Assembly (NCBI GenBank): GCA_945907105.1
Contig: CAMDSB010000003.1
Location: forward strand, 7,492 to 71,491
DNA: 64,000 bases
From: Rickettsia typhi
GTDB lineage: Bacteria > Pseudomonadota > Alphaproteobacteria > Rickettsiales > Rickettsiaceae
Reading direction: 5' to 3'
The translations under genes were made by a program, and so were the position numbers. Positions 1 through 8,371 of the stretch are shown here, piece by piece (positions within the stretch are counted from its first letter, which is position 1; each line of letters opens with the position of its first letter). The notes under the pieces are model-generated. The model was not told the DNA's origin. It worked only from the letters and a program-made list of their open reading frames with translations, and ran no database searches.

Positions 1-159
1 GTTTGTAGTTACAGAAATTTACTAATAGTAAATATCGATCAAGATAAATGAGTTAGAGAAATTATGGTTTATAGTTTAATGATAAGCTTAATTAATTAAG
101 AATTAGTTAACCACTGTGTCTTGATTACTTCAATCAAAAGAGTATAAATATAATAAATG

Positions 160-675
160 CTAACTCTTTATTACAATGGTATTAGCTATTTTGTCATGAA
201 CGGCCATGCTTCGTTTACTGAAGACTATAGACCAAATACCAATTATAGCAGTAATATAGCCTAAAAATCTTTTGATAAGGTTACGAAGTGAGGGACTTTC
301 CATAGTATCGGCATCCACTATTTTCATCCGCAGAAGCATCTTACCAGGAGTGGCTCCAAATTTCTTCCAGAAGGTAACAAAATAAGTTCCCATGAAGAGT
401 GTGTTTATTGCAAATAATATACAGGAATACGAAAAGAATCTACCTGCAGTGAGATAACTTGCAAATTCAGGCATTACTACTGCTGTTGCAAAAGCATCTT
501 TGTTAGAGGTATCTACTTGATAGGTAACAAAGAAATCATTAAATAAAGAGAGGAAAACATAATGGGATATTATATTCATCAGAGGAGTAAGAACTATTGA
601 TAATATGATTAAGTCTATTGTCATAGAAAAAACCCGAGGGATGAATTTAGAGTAAATAATTTGTTTTTTCATCAC
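160..675 (-). CDS. RDD family membrane protein
   Basis: This 171-residue integral membrane protein carries the RDD domain. The clearest signature is the block ATPGKMLLRMKIVD (about residues 107-121), followed by a hydrophobic segment and the terminal KRSMAVHDKIANT stretch typical of the family. About three membrane segments are visible, near residues 15-40, 80-100 and 135-152. RDD proteins have no single known role; some are linked to ion or solute transport. It is the last gene of a minus-strand run and starts 35 bases after the MFS exporter stop, so the two are probably co-transcribed. The family call is secure; the function is not. Confidence 0.85.
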   Translation of the reverse strand: MMKKQIIYSKFIPRVFSMTIDLIILSIVLTPLMNIISHYVFLSLFNDFFVTYQVDTSNKDAFATAVVMPEFASYLTAGRFFSYSCILFAINTLFMGTYFVTFWKKFGATPGKMLLRMKIVDADTMESPSLRNLIKRFLGYITAIIGIWSIVFSKRSMAVHDKIANTIVIKS

Positions 676-709
676 GAGTTCTCCATGGTTGGCTTAATGA
701 TCAAATAAC

Positions 710-1891
710 CTATTCCTTTATATCGAACTGAATTATTTTTAGCAATTTTATTGTGACCAATGACGTTAATACCCCAGCTAATAGTACCATAGCAGCTACT
801 GTAATGAGACTGCCCGAGTACAGGTAACTTGATACAGCCACGAATACAGAACATATGAATGAACGAAGTGCCATAATTGCTGATGAAGCAGTTCCCTTGA
901 TCTCAGGAAATAAATCCATGGACTTAGCAAATATAACTGGATAAGTAGTAGCGGCGCCAATACCGAATATTGTCATAGCAATTGTTGTCATGTATGGTGC
1001 ATTATCAAATGTTACCGATACAAGAAGAAGTAATATTGAGCCAAGTATGGTAAGTATAGTTCCATAAATTACAGAATTTTTCATACCGATAAAACTATTT
1101 ATTTGTCCGCAGTAAAGGCTAGTTATACAGAATGCACAAATAATAGCTCCTTGATGCAAAGCGTAATACATAATCGGTAGATTGTATGTTTCCATATAGA
1201 GAAAAGAGCCGCATGCAACAAAACTCATCCAACCTCCATATACTAAGCTTGGAGTTATAGATGCATAGAAAAATTCTTTACTAAACATAAGTTGTGTATA
1301 ATCTTTTTTAATTTTCTTAAGCTCAAATTTCTCAAGATTATTCTTTGTTTCCGGTAACCAGTAATATAACATTATCCAAGATATAACGGAGATTATAGCG
1401 ATCGTGGTATAATTACCTCTCCAGCCAAGAGATTTATTAATGAAACTGCCAGCTATTGGAGCAGCAGACATAAAAACTGTAATCATTGAATTCATCATGC
1501 CAATTAACTTAGCTGATTGTTCTGAGTTGTAGATGTCTGCTACCATAGCAAATGCAACGACAGCCGAAGTGCCAGCACCAATTCCTTGAAGTAATCGTGA
1601 ACAAAGTAAAAATTCAATATTAGGTGCAAAGGCGCATCCACATGCTCCAAGCATCATTATTGCGTTGCCAATAATCATGACTTTGCGTCTTCCAAATGAA
1701 TCTGATAATGGGCCATAGACTACGCTTGATAGACAAAAGCCAAAGAAATTTAGTGCTACTGTCATCTGGGTCAAGCCATCTGATATATTAAAATAATCTG
1801 AAATATCAGGAAAACTAGGTACAGAAATATCTACTTCTACACAGCATGTTAGTAGGGATATTACAAGTAATAATGGTAGACTCTTGGTCAT
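710..1891 (-). CDS. MFS drug-resistance transporter, Bcr/CflA type
   Basis: The 393-residue protein has about 12 membrane segments. The MFS motif A is visible as GPLSDSFGRRKVM (about residues 60-72), and the Bcr/CflA-like motif C region RLLQGIGAGTSAVVAFAMVAD follows at about 98-118. The N-terminus SVPSFPDISDYFNI resembles the start of Bcr/CflA exporters, which expel drugs or metabolites by proton antiport across the inner membrane. Length is normal for the family. It lies in a minus-strand group, 7 bases after the HIT gene stop, which suggests one transcript. The substrate cannot be read from the sequence. Confidence 0.88.
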   Translation of the reverse strand: MTKSLPLLLVISLLTCCVEVDISVPSFPDISDYFNISDGLTQMTVALNFFGFCLSSVVYGPLSDSFGRRKVMIIGNAIMMLGACGCAFAPNIEFLLCSRLLQGIGAGTSAVVAFAMVADIYNSEQSAKLIGMMNSMITVFMSAAPIAGSFINKSLGWRGNYTTIAIISVISWIMLYYWLPETKNNLEKFELKKIKKDYTQLMFSKEFFYASITPSLVYGGWMSFVACGSFLYMETYNLPIMYYALHQGAIICAFCITSLYCGQINSFIGMKNSVIYGTILTILGSILLLLVSVTFDNAPYMTTIAMTIFGIGAATTYPVIFAKSMDLFPEIKGTASSAIMALRSFICSVFVAVSSYLYSGSLITVAAMVLLAGVLTSLVTIKLLKIIQFDIKE

Positions 1892-1898
1892 ATTTATA

Positions 1899-2312
1899 CT
1901 AGGTAATTATATTGGTAATAGTTGTTTTTAAAAAGTGCACGACCTCTTGGGATTTATCCAAAGAGTATCGATTAAACTCATGCCCCCAAACTGGTTTTGG
2001 GAATAGCTTGTCGTTTTTAAATCTAGCCACGATATGAATGTGCATTTGGGGCACTATATTGCCAAGAGTTGCAATATTCAGTTTATCTGGGTTAAATACT
2101 GATTTTATTATTTTAGCTACTTGCAGTATTTCTGAATTTAATTTATTAAACTCATTTGCTTTTAAATCCATGATTTCAACAATATCCTTCTTCTCCGGGA
2201 CTAGTATGACCCAAGGAAAATCAGAATTATTCATCAGGCGTAATTGGCATAATTCAAACTTAGTTATAAAGATACTGTCCTGTTCCAATATGGAACTTAA
2301 TTTAAAGCTCAT
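1899..2312 (-). CDS. HIT-domain nucleotide hydrolase-like protein
   Basis: A 137-residue HIT-family protein. The motif QMHIHIVARF (about residues 92-101) plus the downstream PKPVWG block match the alphaproteobacterial HIT subfamily that is usually annotated as a diadenosine tetraphosphate hydrolase-like enzyme. Two of the three histidines of the classical triad are present. These proteins hydrolyse or transfer nucleotidyl groups using the histidine motif. The gene start overlaps the 3' end of the upstream symporter gene by 11 bases, so the two are likely translationally linked. The family is clear; the substrate is not. Confidence 0.85.
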   Translation of the reverse strand: MSFKLSSILEQDSIFITKFELCQLRLMNNSDFPWVILVPEKKDIVEIMDLKANEFNKLNSEILQVAKIIKSVFNPDKLNIATLGNIVPQMHIHIVARFKNDKLFPKPVWGHEFNRYSLDKSQEVVHFLKTTITNIIT

Positions 2313-3469
2313 TGGGAGCCTCTTGAGTTGTTTTTCTCAAATCTAATTTATCTATAATTCTTGCAAATGCTCCATTACCCAGGACATTAGCACTAGTAAT
2401 AAATGGGTCAAATAAAATATATAAAGCAGTTATCAAAGAAAGCATCTCTGTGTTAAATCCTAGATATTTATCTAAATATTGGTAACATAACAATTATTCC
2501 TCCGCCTGGAATCGCTGCAACAGAGAATTTTGCAAGTACGAAATAAAATGTGAATATAATATATGTATATAGTTCTGGTTGAGGTAGATTATAGTTTTTT
2601 AAGATAGCATAAGCAAAACAAGGTATTGCTATACAATCGCCCACTAGATGAATGTTAACAGTTGCTGGAATAACTGTGTGAACAAGATCTTTATTTTTGG
2701 CATTTTTTTCCGTTCCGATGATGGTCAAGGGCATACTAGCAGCGCTGGACATTGTGCTAAAGCCACTAAGAGCTGCAGGAAGCATATTTTTAATAGAAAT
2801 AACTGACTTAGAGAGATTAAACTTTTCTAATACAAAATACACAAAAGTAACGTAGCCAAACTGGGTAAAAGCAATGATCATAAATATTATAGTATAATTC
2901 TTCAAAATCTGGGTGATAACTCCATCATATTGAAGCTTTACTACAAACCCAGTGACAAAGAGAGGTATCATCAAAGTAATGATTTTGAGTAGTTGGGTTG
3001 TCATTACTTCAAGCAATGAGCATATATTTTCTGTTTTTTTAGGAAGTATGCTTGCTGATAATATTCCGGTAATGATTCCAGAAAACATGGCATAGTGATT
3101 TGGTATTAGGCTTGGTAGTGCAAATAGTATATGTCCTTTTAACGCATCATTCTCATTTGGAATTGCAAGCGATAAGTCAAAGTCATAAATAATTACACCT
3201 ATTACTTGGCTCAGAGAGGTGGTTAAGAAGTTAGAAATTATTACTCCTCCAAGAATTACCAAGATTATTCTGGACGCATCTTTTGCAAGGTTTACAGCTG
3301 CCTTATAAAGCAAGCTAAAGATTATTACTGGAAGCAAAAAGATGATTATTGACTTAATGGTTAAGCTAATACCAAAAAGTGTCTCTGCTAGTTGTAGTGG
3401 TATATAGCCGCCAAAAGCGATAATTATAAATATTAGTAGTGCCAACACTGCGGGCATTTGATGAAACAT
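2302..3469 (-). pseudogene. Dicarboxylate/amino acid:cation symporter, frameshifted
   Basis: Two overlapping reading frames form one DAACS-family symporter. The first (2468-3469, 333 residues) carries the membrane helices and the family-typical SSAASMPLTIIG and AIPGGGIIVMLPI blocks, then stops. The second (from about 2486 down to 2302) continues with DKYLGFNTEM and the C-terminal segment DPFITSANVLGNGAFARIID. Deleting one T from the TTT on the coding strand (bases 2474-2476) would give a continuous LPILDKYLGF reading, as expected for the family. Either the gene is broken, or it is shifted by a sequencing error. Intact relatives import glutamate, aspartate or C4-dicarboxylates with Na+ or H+. 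A second, intact family member lies at 59.9 kb. Confidence 0.8.
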
Positions 3470-4064
3470 GGCTTTAGACCTTGATTTTTGTTAGTAAATA
3501 TATATGAAAAATTTGACGAATGCTATATTATTGACCGGAAACACCGGTAGTAGTTATGGTCATAATAAATAGCATAGATTGAATCATGAATTTGCTCTTA
3601 AAACCAGATCTATTGCCTAGATCATTGTTAAGACATGATATAGTTGCGAATTTATTCTGTCAAATAAATTCCAATAATACATTATTTGGATAATCATGCA
3701 TGTCCCACTTGTTTCCTTGGCGCTACAAAATATGTGTAAAATAACTTGCTTATCTTAATCTAATTTACGACTTAGTTTAGTTTTTTGTCTCTCGTGAGAT
3801 ACAAATATCAATCTAAAATTGATAAAGCGTGGTTAAGTTATGCACAAATTCATACTTACTATTAAATTATTAAACCTTAAAGTAATAAAGCTTAGAGTTA
3901 AATTTGATTTTTGTAAGCTTCATGCGGGGTTTGGGGGTATGCTCATTTTTTACTCATCTTAAGCAAAACTTGAGTCTTTATAGAAAAATTGTAGTATCTG
4001 AACATGTTATTCACATAGTTACCCACAATTTATGTGGATATTAATAATTCAAAAAGGTTGGGGA
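3470..4064. other. Candidate chromosomal replication origin (non-coding)
   Basis: This 595-base non-coding stretch has several 9-mers that fit or nearly fit the DnaA box TTWTNCACA: 3733-3741 (minus strand, TTTTACACA), 3838-3846 (TTATGCACA) and 4007-4015 (TTATTCACA) fit exactly; 4019-4027 (TTACCCACA) and 4033-4041 (minus, ATATCCACA) have one mismatch. It is AT-rich with one G-rich patch near 3923-3938. Genes to the left run minus and those just right run plus, with rpmH-rnpA adjacent, a neighbourhood common near origins. I saw no full CtrA site (TTAA-N7-TTAA). This is inference; GC skew over the whole chromosome would decide it. Confidence 0.45.
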
Positions 4065-4247
4065 TCAATTGGACCATAGCAAATAAGCAAAAACTAAAGA
4101 CAAAATGGCCAAGGATTGCATGGCAATTCTTAACGACATTAATTTTGTACCATATTTTTTACTAAATTTTTCTCCAGCTGCCATGGAGAGTAATCCCAAC
4201 AGCAAAACAATTGTGGTAAGTATAGCAAAAGTGATGATAAATATCAT
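4065..4247 (-). CDS. HIG1-domain (twin transmembrane) protein
   Basis: A 60-residue protein with two membrane helices (about residues 2-24 and 40-58) flanking a short basic loop GEKFSKKYGTKLMSLRIAMQ. This arrangement matches the bacterial HIG1 / twin-transmembrane family, whose usual core is close to FNKKYGNKLMRxRVxLQ. Mitochondrial HIG1 proteins help cytochrome c oxidase and supercomplex assembly; whether the bacterial ones do is less certain. It is a single-gene minus unit facing the rpmH promoter region. The short length is normal for the family. Confidence 0.75.
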   Translation of the reverse strand: MIFIITFAILTTIVLLLGLLSMAAGEKFSKKYGTKLMSLRIAMQSLAILSLVFAYLLWSN

Positions 4248-4319
4248 GATTATTTAGTCCTATTTTGGGTCCATTAAAGAATTATGTAGAAGTTTTGTCA
4301 AGTTAGATCCTTCAAGCTA

Positions 4320-4348
4320 TTGACAATCGAGTGTTTTTTTATTAGACT
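4320..4348 (+). promoter_or_regulatory. Candidate sigma-70 promoter for rpmH-rnpA
   Basis: TTGACA at 4320-4325 is followed after 17 bases by TAGACT at 4343-4348, about 48 bases before the rpmH start. The -35 box is perfect and the -10 box has four of six consensus bases. It is the only good promoter-like pair in this gap and points into the ribosomal protein L34 gene. Confidence 0.5.
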
Positions 4349-4395
4349 GTCATTAACTCTGATCACATATATTAAATATAAAAAAATAATTTATT

Positions 4396-4530
4396 ATGAA
4401 ACGTACATTCCAACCTAGTAATCTTGTGAGAAAAAGAAGACATGGCTTTAGAGCTAGAATGGCTACTGTTGGCGGGAGACTTGTCATAAAAAATCGTAGG
4501 GCAAAAGGTAGAAAAAACCTTACTGCGTAA
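4396..4530 (+). CDS. rpmH: 50S ribosomal protein L34
   Basis: A 44-residue, very basic protein that matches ribosomal protein L34 over its whole length, beginning [20 protein letters not shown] and ending with the [12 protein letters not shown] tail. It is part of the large ribosomal subunit. The gene is too short for most ORF filters but is unmistakable. It sits 7 bases before rnpA, the classic rpmH-rnpA pairing that co-expresses L34 with the protein subunit of RNase P. The start ATG at 4396 lies downstream of a plausible promoter. Confidence 0.98.
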   Translation: MKRTFQPSNLVRKRRHGFRARMATVGGRLVIKNRRAKGRKNLTA

Positions 4531-4537
4531 TTGCGCT

Positions 4538-4897
4538 ATGAATATTCTTTCGTTAAAAAATCAGAAAGAATTTGACGGCGTTAATAAGTGTGGATCAAAA
4601 ATACATGAATCGTGCTTTATCTTAATAGTATCTACAAAAAATCTTCAAACAGAAATAATGTCAGCTTCCAATCCAACAATTCTCGGAATGAAAGTAAGTC
4701 GAAAATTCTCTAAAAAAGCTGTTATTCGTAATAAAGCTAAGAGAAGAATAAGGCATTTAACCCAGTTGCTTGTAAAAAATCCTGATATAAATACGGATAA
4801 CAAGTCGATAATCGTTATACCAAAACGAGGTTTTGAAAACCATAATTTTTCAAAATTATCCAATGACTTTTTTAGGGCATTTTCTAAGATCTGCTAG
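4538..4897 (+). CDS. rnpA: Ribonuclease P protein component
   Basis: A 119-residue basic protein that binds RNase P RNA and helps it trim the 5' leader from precursor tRNAs. The family signature is seen as KVSRKFSKKAVIRNKAKRRIR (about residues 52-72), the RNA-binding RNR motif. The N-terminal LKNQKEFDGVNKCG is also typical of RnpA. It follows rpmH by 7 bases as in most bacteria. The RNase P RNA gene is not in this window. Confidence 0.95.
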   Translation: MNILSLKNQKEFDGVNKCGSKIHESCFILIVSTKNLQTEIMSASNPTILGMKVSRKFSKKAVIRNKAKRRIRHLTQLLVKNPDINTDNKSIIVIPKRGFENHNFSKLSNDFFRAFSKIC

Positions 4898-4993
4898 ATT
4901 TACATAAATCTTACCCTAAAAAAATACCACAAATATCTATCTTTGTAGTTAATTTTGCTATTCCATTTAATGAGTTATTTACCTTCTATTGAC

Positions 4994-5023
4994 TTGTTAT
5001 TCTGATCCGATGTACTTTATAAT
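4994..5023 (+). promoter_or_regulatory. Candidate promoter of the WH2 protein gene
   Basis: A perfect TATAAT at 5018-5023 has TTGTTA 18 bases upstream (4994-4999). Transcription would begin near 5030, which makes the TTG at 5032 an unlikely start and supports the ATG at 5056, preceded by an AGGGG ribosome-binding site at 5043-5047. Confidence 0.45.
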
Positions 5024-5055
5024 TAAGTAATTTGAAAAATATAGGGGTACTTATT

Positions 5056-7143
5056 ATGTCGTCATTAGATGAATACCGTAATCTAGGAAAGGATTTGAGT
5101 GGGTATGTAGCAGCTGTTAAGACAAATTCCGGAGCTTTGGGTTTACAAGAAACATTTAAATCAGGCGGGAAATTATTTGATGTAATGCAAATGCTGGACC
5201 AAAAAGAGAAGGCGATTCGTAACTATGAAGAGCAGCTCTTGAAAGTTTTTGATCCTGAAAATCCTGGAGAAATTACTCGTGATTACGTTAATAAGAAGAC
5301 CGCAGAAAATGGAGTTGAACTTGCAGAAATAAAATTACTTAAAGATAGATTGAATGATCTTTCATCTGCCGTAGGTCAAAAAAGTTCTGGTTTTGCTACG
5401 ACAAGAGCTGTAAATGAATTTTCTGAAGGGGTAGAGAAGCATGAGAAGGTATCAAAGGGCTTTTTCTCTACTTTTGCTAGCTTTATGGGTAGTATATTTA
5501 AAGGCAAGGATGAACAAAAACTGGTTCAGGCCTCAACTACTTTAGATGTGAGAGTTAATGCAATTAGCACCGAGAGCCAAGAGAGATTTACAATTCCAGG
5601 AAAGGGGAAAGATGGTCCGGAAATTCCTCAACCTGAAAAAGTTGTTCAAAAGGGGTTAAGTTCTCAAGAGATAAGTGGCTTTAGTGCGCCGCCAATCGAT
5701 CCACCTCCACCGTTGCCGTCATCGATGAGTGAAGTGGGAAGCTCTATACCAGAAGCACCGCCGCCGCCGCCAATGAGTGAAGTGGGAAGTCGTCCTATAA
5801 CGCCGCCGCCAATCGCTCCACCTCCGCCGCTGCCGTCATCGATGAGTGAAGTAAGAAGCTCTATACCAGAAGCACCGCCTCCGCCATCAATGAGTGAAGT
5901 GGGAAGCCCTATACCAAGAGCCCCATCACCCCCGCCACCAATGAGTGAAGGAAGGGAAGGATTAAAACCACCTTCCAAAGAAGGTGAACCAATTGATTTA
6001 GGACCTAAAAAGGATTTGATGAGCGAGATACGTAAAATGGGCTCTAAGAAAAAAACATTATCGCTTAACCATCCAAATTATAAACATGTGGCTATCGAGC
6101 CTAAAGCAGAAAAAAGTACTGATAAAGGTTTGTTAGGTGGCCTTAAAGCTCGAGTGGGCGGTGGAGAAGAAGTACCCATTGAACAAAGATTGCTTGATGG
6201 AGTATCTAAAAAAGATCAGCAAAATATACTTTATTCCGCAATGGTTGATAATAATGAAAAGCTAGTTGCTGATTTATTAAAACATCAATCAGAGTTCAAC
6301 ACTGGCCAGCAAAATGAGTGGGAAGAAGACATTGTAGAAAAAAGATCCACTTTTTCGCCAGAACAAGTGGATACTGTTCGTAAAGCTGCAGAAGAAACTA
6401 AACTTAGAGTCGCTGCTGGTATTGATCTTGTTACGGTAAAAGAAGGACCTAAATCAGTACCTATTACTCCAAAGGTTCAGGAGATTCCCAATACTACTGT
6501 AAAAGTTGAGAATGCCTCACCTCCACCGTCACCTCCAATAGTTAATATTGGTGGAGGAGTGCCGCCACCGCCACCTGCGCCATCTTTAGAGGTAGGGTCT
6601 ATTCCAAAAAGCAAACCTCCCAAGGTGGATAAACCTATTATAGTACCAGATAGTAGTGACTTACTTGCTCAAATTAGAGAAGGAGGTCTGAAGAATTTAA
6701 AAAGCGCTAGTCAGAGTCCATCTTTAAATTCAGAGGAATTTACTTATACAGCTTCAAAAGAAAATAAACCTTCGATGCCACGTGAAGGTTTGGGAGGGGT
6801 ATTGGCTCAAGCTATGCAAGCAAGGCGTGGTGATATTGAGGACTCAGAGGAACTTGATGAGGCAATGGTAGAAAAGCTCGAAAAACTCTCGCCTCAACAG
6901 CAGCTAAATGAGCTTTATTCTGCAGTTATTGACGGGGATAAAACAAGAATAGCAAGAATAATAGATGTTGGTAATTCCGAAGTGTTTACTAAAGAAAACA
7001 TGGAGAAAATAGCAAGTGCTGCTCAGAAAATTTCAGCTACTCAAGACGTTTCTAAAAAAACCATTATAGAAGCAGGAGTGAAGGAACTTGCTAAAGAAGC
7101 TAAGATAAACATAAATGTTGGAGAAAGTAGAGGAAGGAGTTAG
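5056..7143 (+). CDS. Polyproline/WH2 protein, candidate actin nucleator
   Basis: I start this at ATG 5056 (AGGGG ribosome-binding site 9 bases upstream), giving 695 residues; a TTG at 5032 is possible. Numbering from 5032: a helical N-terminal region (about 1-180) precedes two similar modules. Module 1 has a proline-rich tract (219-303) built on a 39-residue repeat with MSEVGS and PPPPLP elements, a WH2-like KDLMSEIRKMGSKKKTL (327-343), and helical segments from 385. Module 2 has prolines (496-518), a clear WH2 DLLAQIREGGLKNLKS (543-558), GLGGVLAQAMQARRG (586-600) and a similar helical part. WH2 motifs bind actin monomers and polyproline binds profilin, the layout of rickettsial RickA-like nucleators. 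Actin assembly is inferred; no acidic Arp2/3-binding tail is obvious. Confidence 0.75.
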   Translation: MSSLDEYRNLGKDLSGYVAAVKTNSGALGLQETFKSGGKLFDVMQMLDQKEKAIRNYEEQLLKVFDPENPGEITRDYVNKKTAENGVELAEIKLLKDRLNDLSSAVGQKSSGFATTRAVNEFSEGVEKHEKVSKGFFSTFASFMGSIFKGKDEQKLVQASTTLDVRVNAISTESQERFTIPGKGKDGPEIPQPEKVVQKGLSSQEISGFSAPPIDPPPPLPSSMSEVGSSIPEAPPPPPMSEVGSRPITPPPIAPPPPLPSSMSEVRSSIPEAPPPPSMSEVGSPIPRAPSPPPPMSEGREGLKPPSKEGEPIDLGPKKDLMSEIRKMGSKKKTLSLNHPNYKHVAIEPKAEKSTDKGLLGGLKARVGGGEEVPIEQRLLDGVSKKDQQNILYSAMVDNNEKLVADLLKHQSEFNTGQQNEWEEDIVEKRSTFSPEQVDTVRKAAEETKLRVAAGIDLVTVKEGPKSVPITPKVQEIPNTTVKVENASPPPSPPIVNIGGGVPPPPPAPSLEVGSIPKSKPPKVDKPIIVPDSSDLLAQIREGGLKNLKSASQSPSLNSEEFTYTASKENKPSMPREGLGGVLAQAMQARRGDIEDSEELDEAMVEKLEKLSPQQQLNELYSAVIDGDKTRIARIIDVGNSEVFTKENMEKIASAAQKISATQDVSKKTIIEAGVKELAKEAKININVGESRGRS
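5689..5922 (+). repeat. 117-bp in-frame tandem repeat, two copies
   Basis: Two copies of a 117-base unit (39 codons) lie head to tail, starting near 5689 and 5806, followed by a partial third copy. They encode polyproline stretches separated by MSEVGS/MSEVRS spacers. The copies are nearly identical and more GC-rich than the surroundings, so recent duplication and copy-number change between strains are likely. Confidence 0.8.
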
Positions 7144-7149
7144 AGAGTA

Positions 7150-7785
7150 ATGGAGTTTGATGAAGATAAGTCTGTTAAAGCTGAGGCGGCGATTGAGGAG
7201 GTAACTGCTTCAGCTAAGGTAAAGCCTAAATCTAACTTAGAGAATCTCTTTGAGCAGGATGAAGATTTAGGAAAGGCTGTAGAGAAAATTTTTGATGAAA
7301 CTAAAGATTTGAATGAAATACAGACAAAAATTATTTTGCTCCTCCAAGCCTATCTGAAAACAAAAAAGAAATCAGGTATTGATGTTAGCAAGATTGAAGA
7401 TCTAGAAAAAAAAATAACTGAAGATATTACCAACTTTATTAGCAAATTTACTAAAACTATAGAAGAAGATATTGACCCAAACATAGGCACTGTTAGTAAA
7501 AAAGACAGGGCGAGTTTACTGAATATTGAGGCTAGAAAAAATATAAAACGGATTATGAAAAATTTTGTTGTTTATGAAATTTATAAAGTTATGAATCCTA
7601 AAAGAATTGCTGGCGAAACTAAAGAAGATAATTACAGAAAGAACTTAATGCAAGGTGGAGAGCAGCTTGCTAGCAGGTATGAAGGTGGCAAAGAATCTGA
7701 TCTTAAGGAATATGGAGCGGCAAAAGTTGAGCGTATAAAACACGAAGCTTTGTCAATGAGTAAAGGTGGTGGAATGGGACGCTAA
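7150..7785 (+). CDS. Hypothetical helical protein coupled to the WH2 gene
   Basis: I do not recognise this 211-residue protein. It is rich in Lys, Glu and Asp, with no membrane segment or signal peptide, and predicted to be mostly helical: an acidic start, a coiled-coil-prone part around residues 60-110 and a glycine-rich end (SKGGGMGR). It starts 6 bases after the WH2 gene, with AGGAG inside the end of that gene serving as ribosome-binding site, so both are surely made together. A partner, chaperone or second effector for the WH2 protein is a reasonable guess from position only. Confidence 0.65.
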   Translation: MEFDEDKSVKAEAAIEEVTASAKVKPKSNLENLFEQDEDLGKAVEKIFDETKDLNEIQTKIILLLQAYLKTKKKSGIDVSKIEDLEKKITEDITNFISKFTKTIEEDIDPNIGTVSKKDRASLLNIEARKNIKRIMKNFVVYEIYKVMNPKRIAGETKEDNYRKNLMQGGEQLASRYEGGKESDLKEYGAAKVERIKHEALSMSKGGGMGR

Positions 7786-7992
7786 ATGCTAATTCAAGGA
7801 GAATCACGAATTAATTAAAAATAGGACTGCACCAGAGCTAAAAGGGGTTTCTGCTTTAGGGCTAGAATAGAATAATTTATAGTTTTTAGTGCAGTTAAAT
7901 TAATATTTAACAATTCCAACGCTTGAGCAACCCCTGAAAAATATAGGGATATGTATCAGTTACTCTCTTAAAAATTAAAATAGGTGAATTAG

Positions 7993-8337
7993 ATGGCAAA
8001 AGCTAGAATAAGGATGGGTTTAAATAGCCTAATGACTAGTGTAAGCGAAGAAAATGTAAATGCAAGAGATTCAAAGGGTTGGGCTCCGATACATTATATG
8101 GCTGGTTGTGGTGCACTAAAGCATATTGAGTACTTGGTAAGCTTGGGTGCAGACCTAAATCTATGTTCAATAAAAGCGGGGAAGACCAAACCCATAACAC
8201 CACTTATGGTAGCCATAAAAACTGGTGAAGTTGCAGCAGCTGAGCTTCTATTAAAGTTAGGAGCTATTTCACTATTAGAAGTTGATGCAGTAGTGGCCAT
8301 AGGTGAACTTCCAAAAGATATGGTAGTTGATACCTAG
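7993..8337 (+). CDS. Small ankyrin-repeat protein
   Basis: A 114-residue protein with about two ankyrin repeats: NARDSKGWAPIHYMAGCG...HIEYLVSLGADLN (about 22-57) and KPITPLMVAIKTGEVAAAELLLKLGA (about 64-91). Ankyrin repeats mediate protein binding, and Rickettsiales often secrete ankyrin proteins into host cells. There is a good AGGTG ribosome-binding site 6 bases before the ATG. It follows the WH2 cassette after a 207-base gap. No signal peptide is seen; a secreted role is inferred from the family and context only. Confidence 0.8.
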   Translation: MAKARIRMGLNSLMTSVSEENVNARDSKGWAPIHYMAGCGALKHIEYLVSLGADLNLCSIKAGKTKPITPLMVAIKTGEVAAAELLLKLGAISLLEVDAVVAIGELPKDMVVDT

Positions 8338-8371
8338 CAATTTTATAAAGATTAGTTAGGCAAGATATGAA

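Noticed and set aside
3862..3901. Cluster of TTAA motifs considered as CtrA sites
   Set aside because: Spacing is not TTAA-N7-TTAA for any pair.
4989..5023. TTGACT as -35 for the TATAAT at 5018
   Set aside because: The spacer would be 23 bases, too long; TTGTTA with 18 bases fits better.
5680..5960. Regular repeats, considered as CRISPR
   Set aside because: The repeat is in frame within a coding sequence and has no short repeat-spacer layout.
5664..5978. Glycine-rich 104-codon minus-strand frame
   Set aside because: Antisense shadow of the polyproline repeats of the WH2 protein gene.
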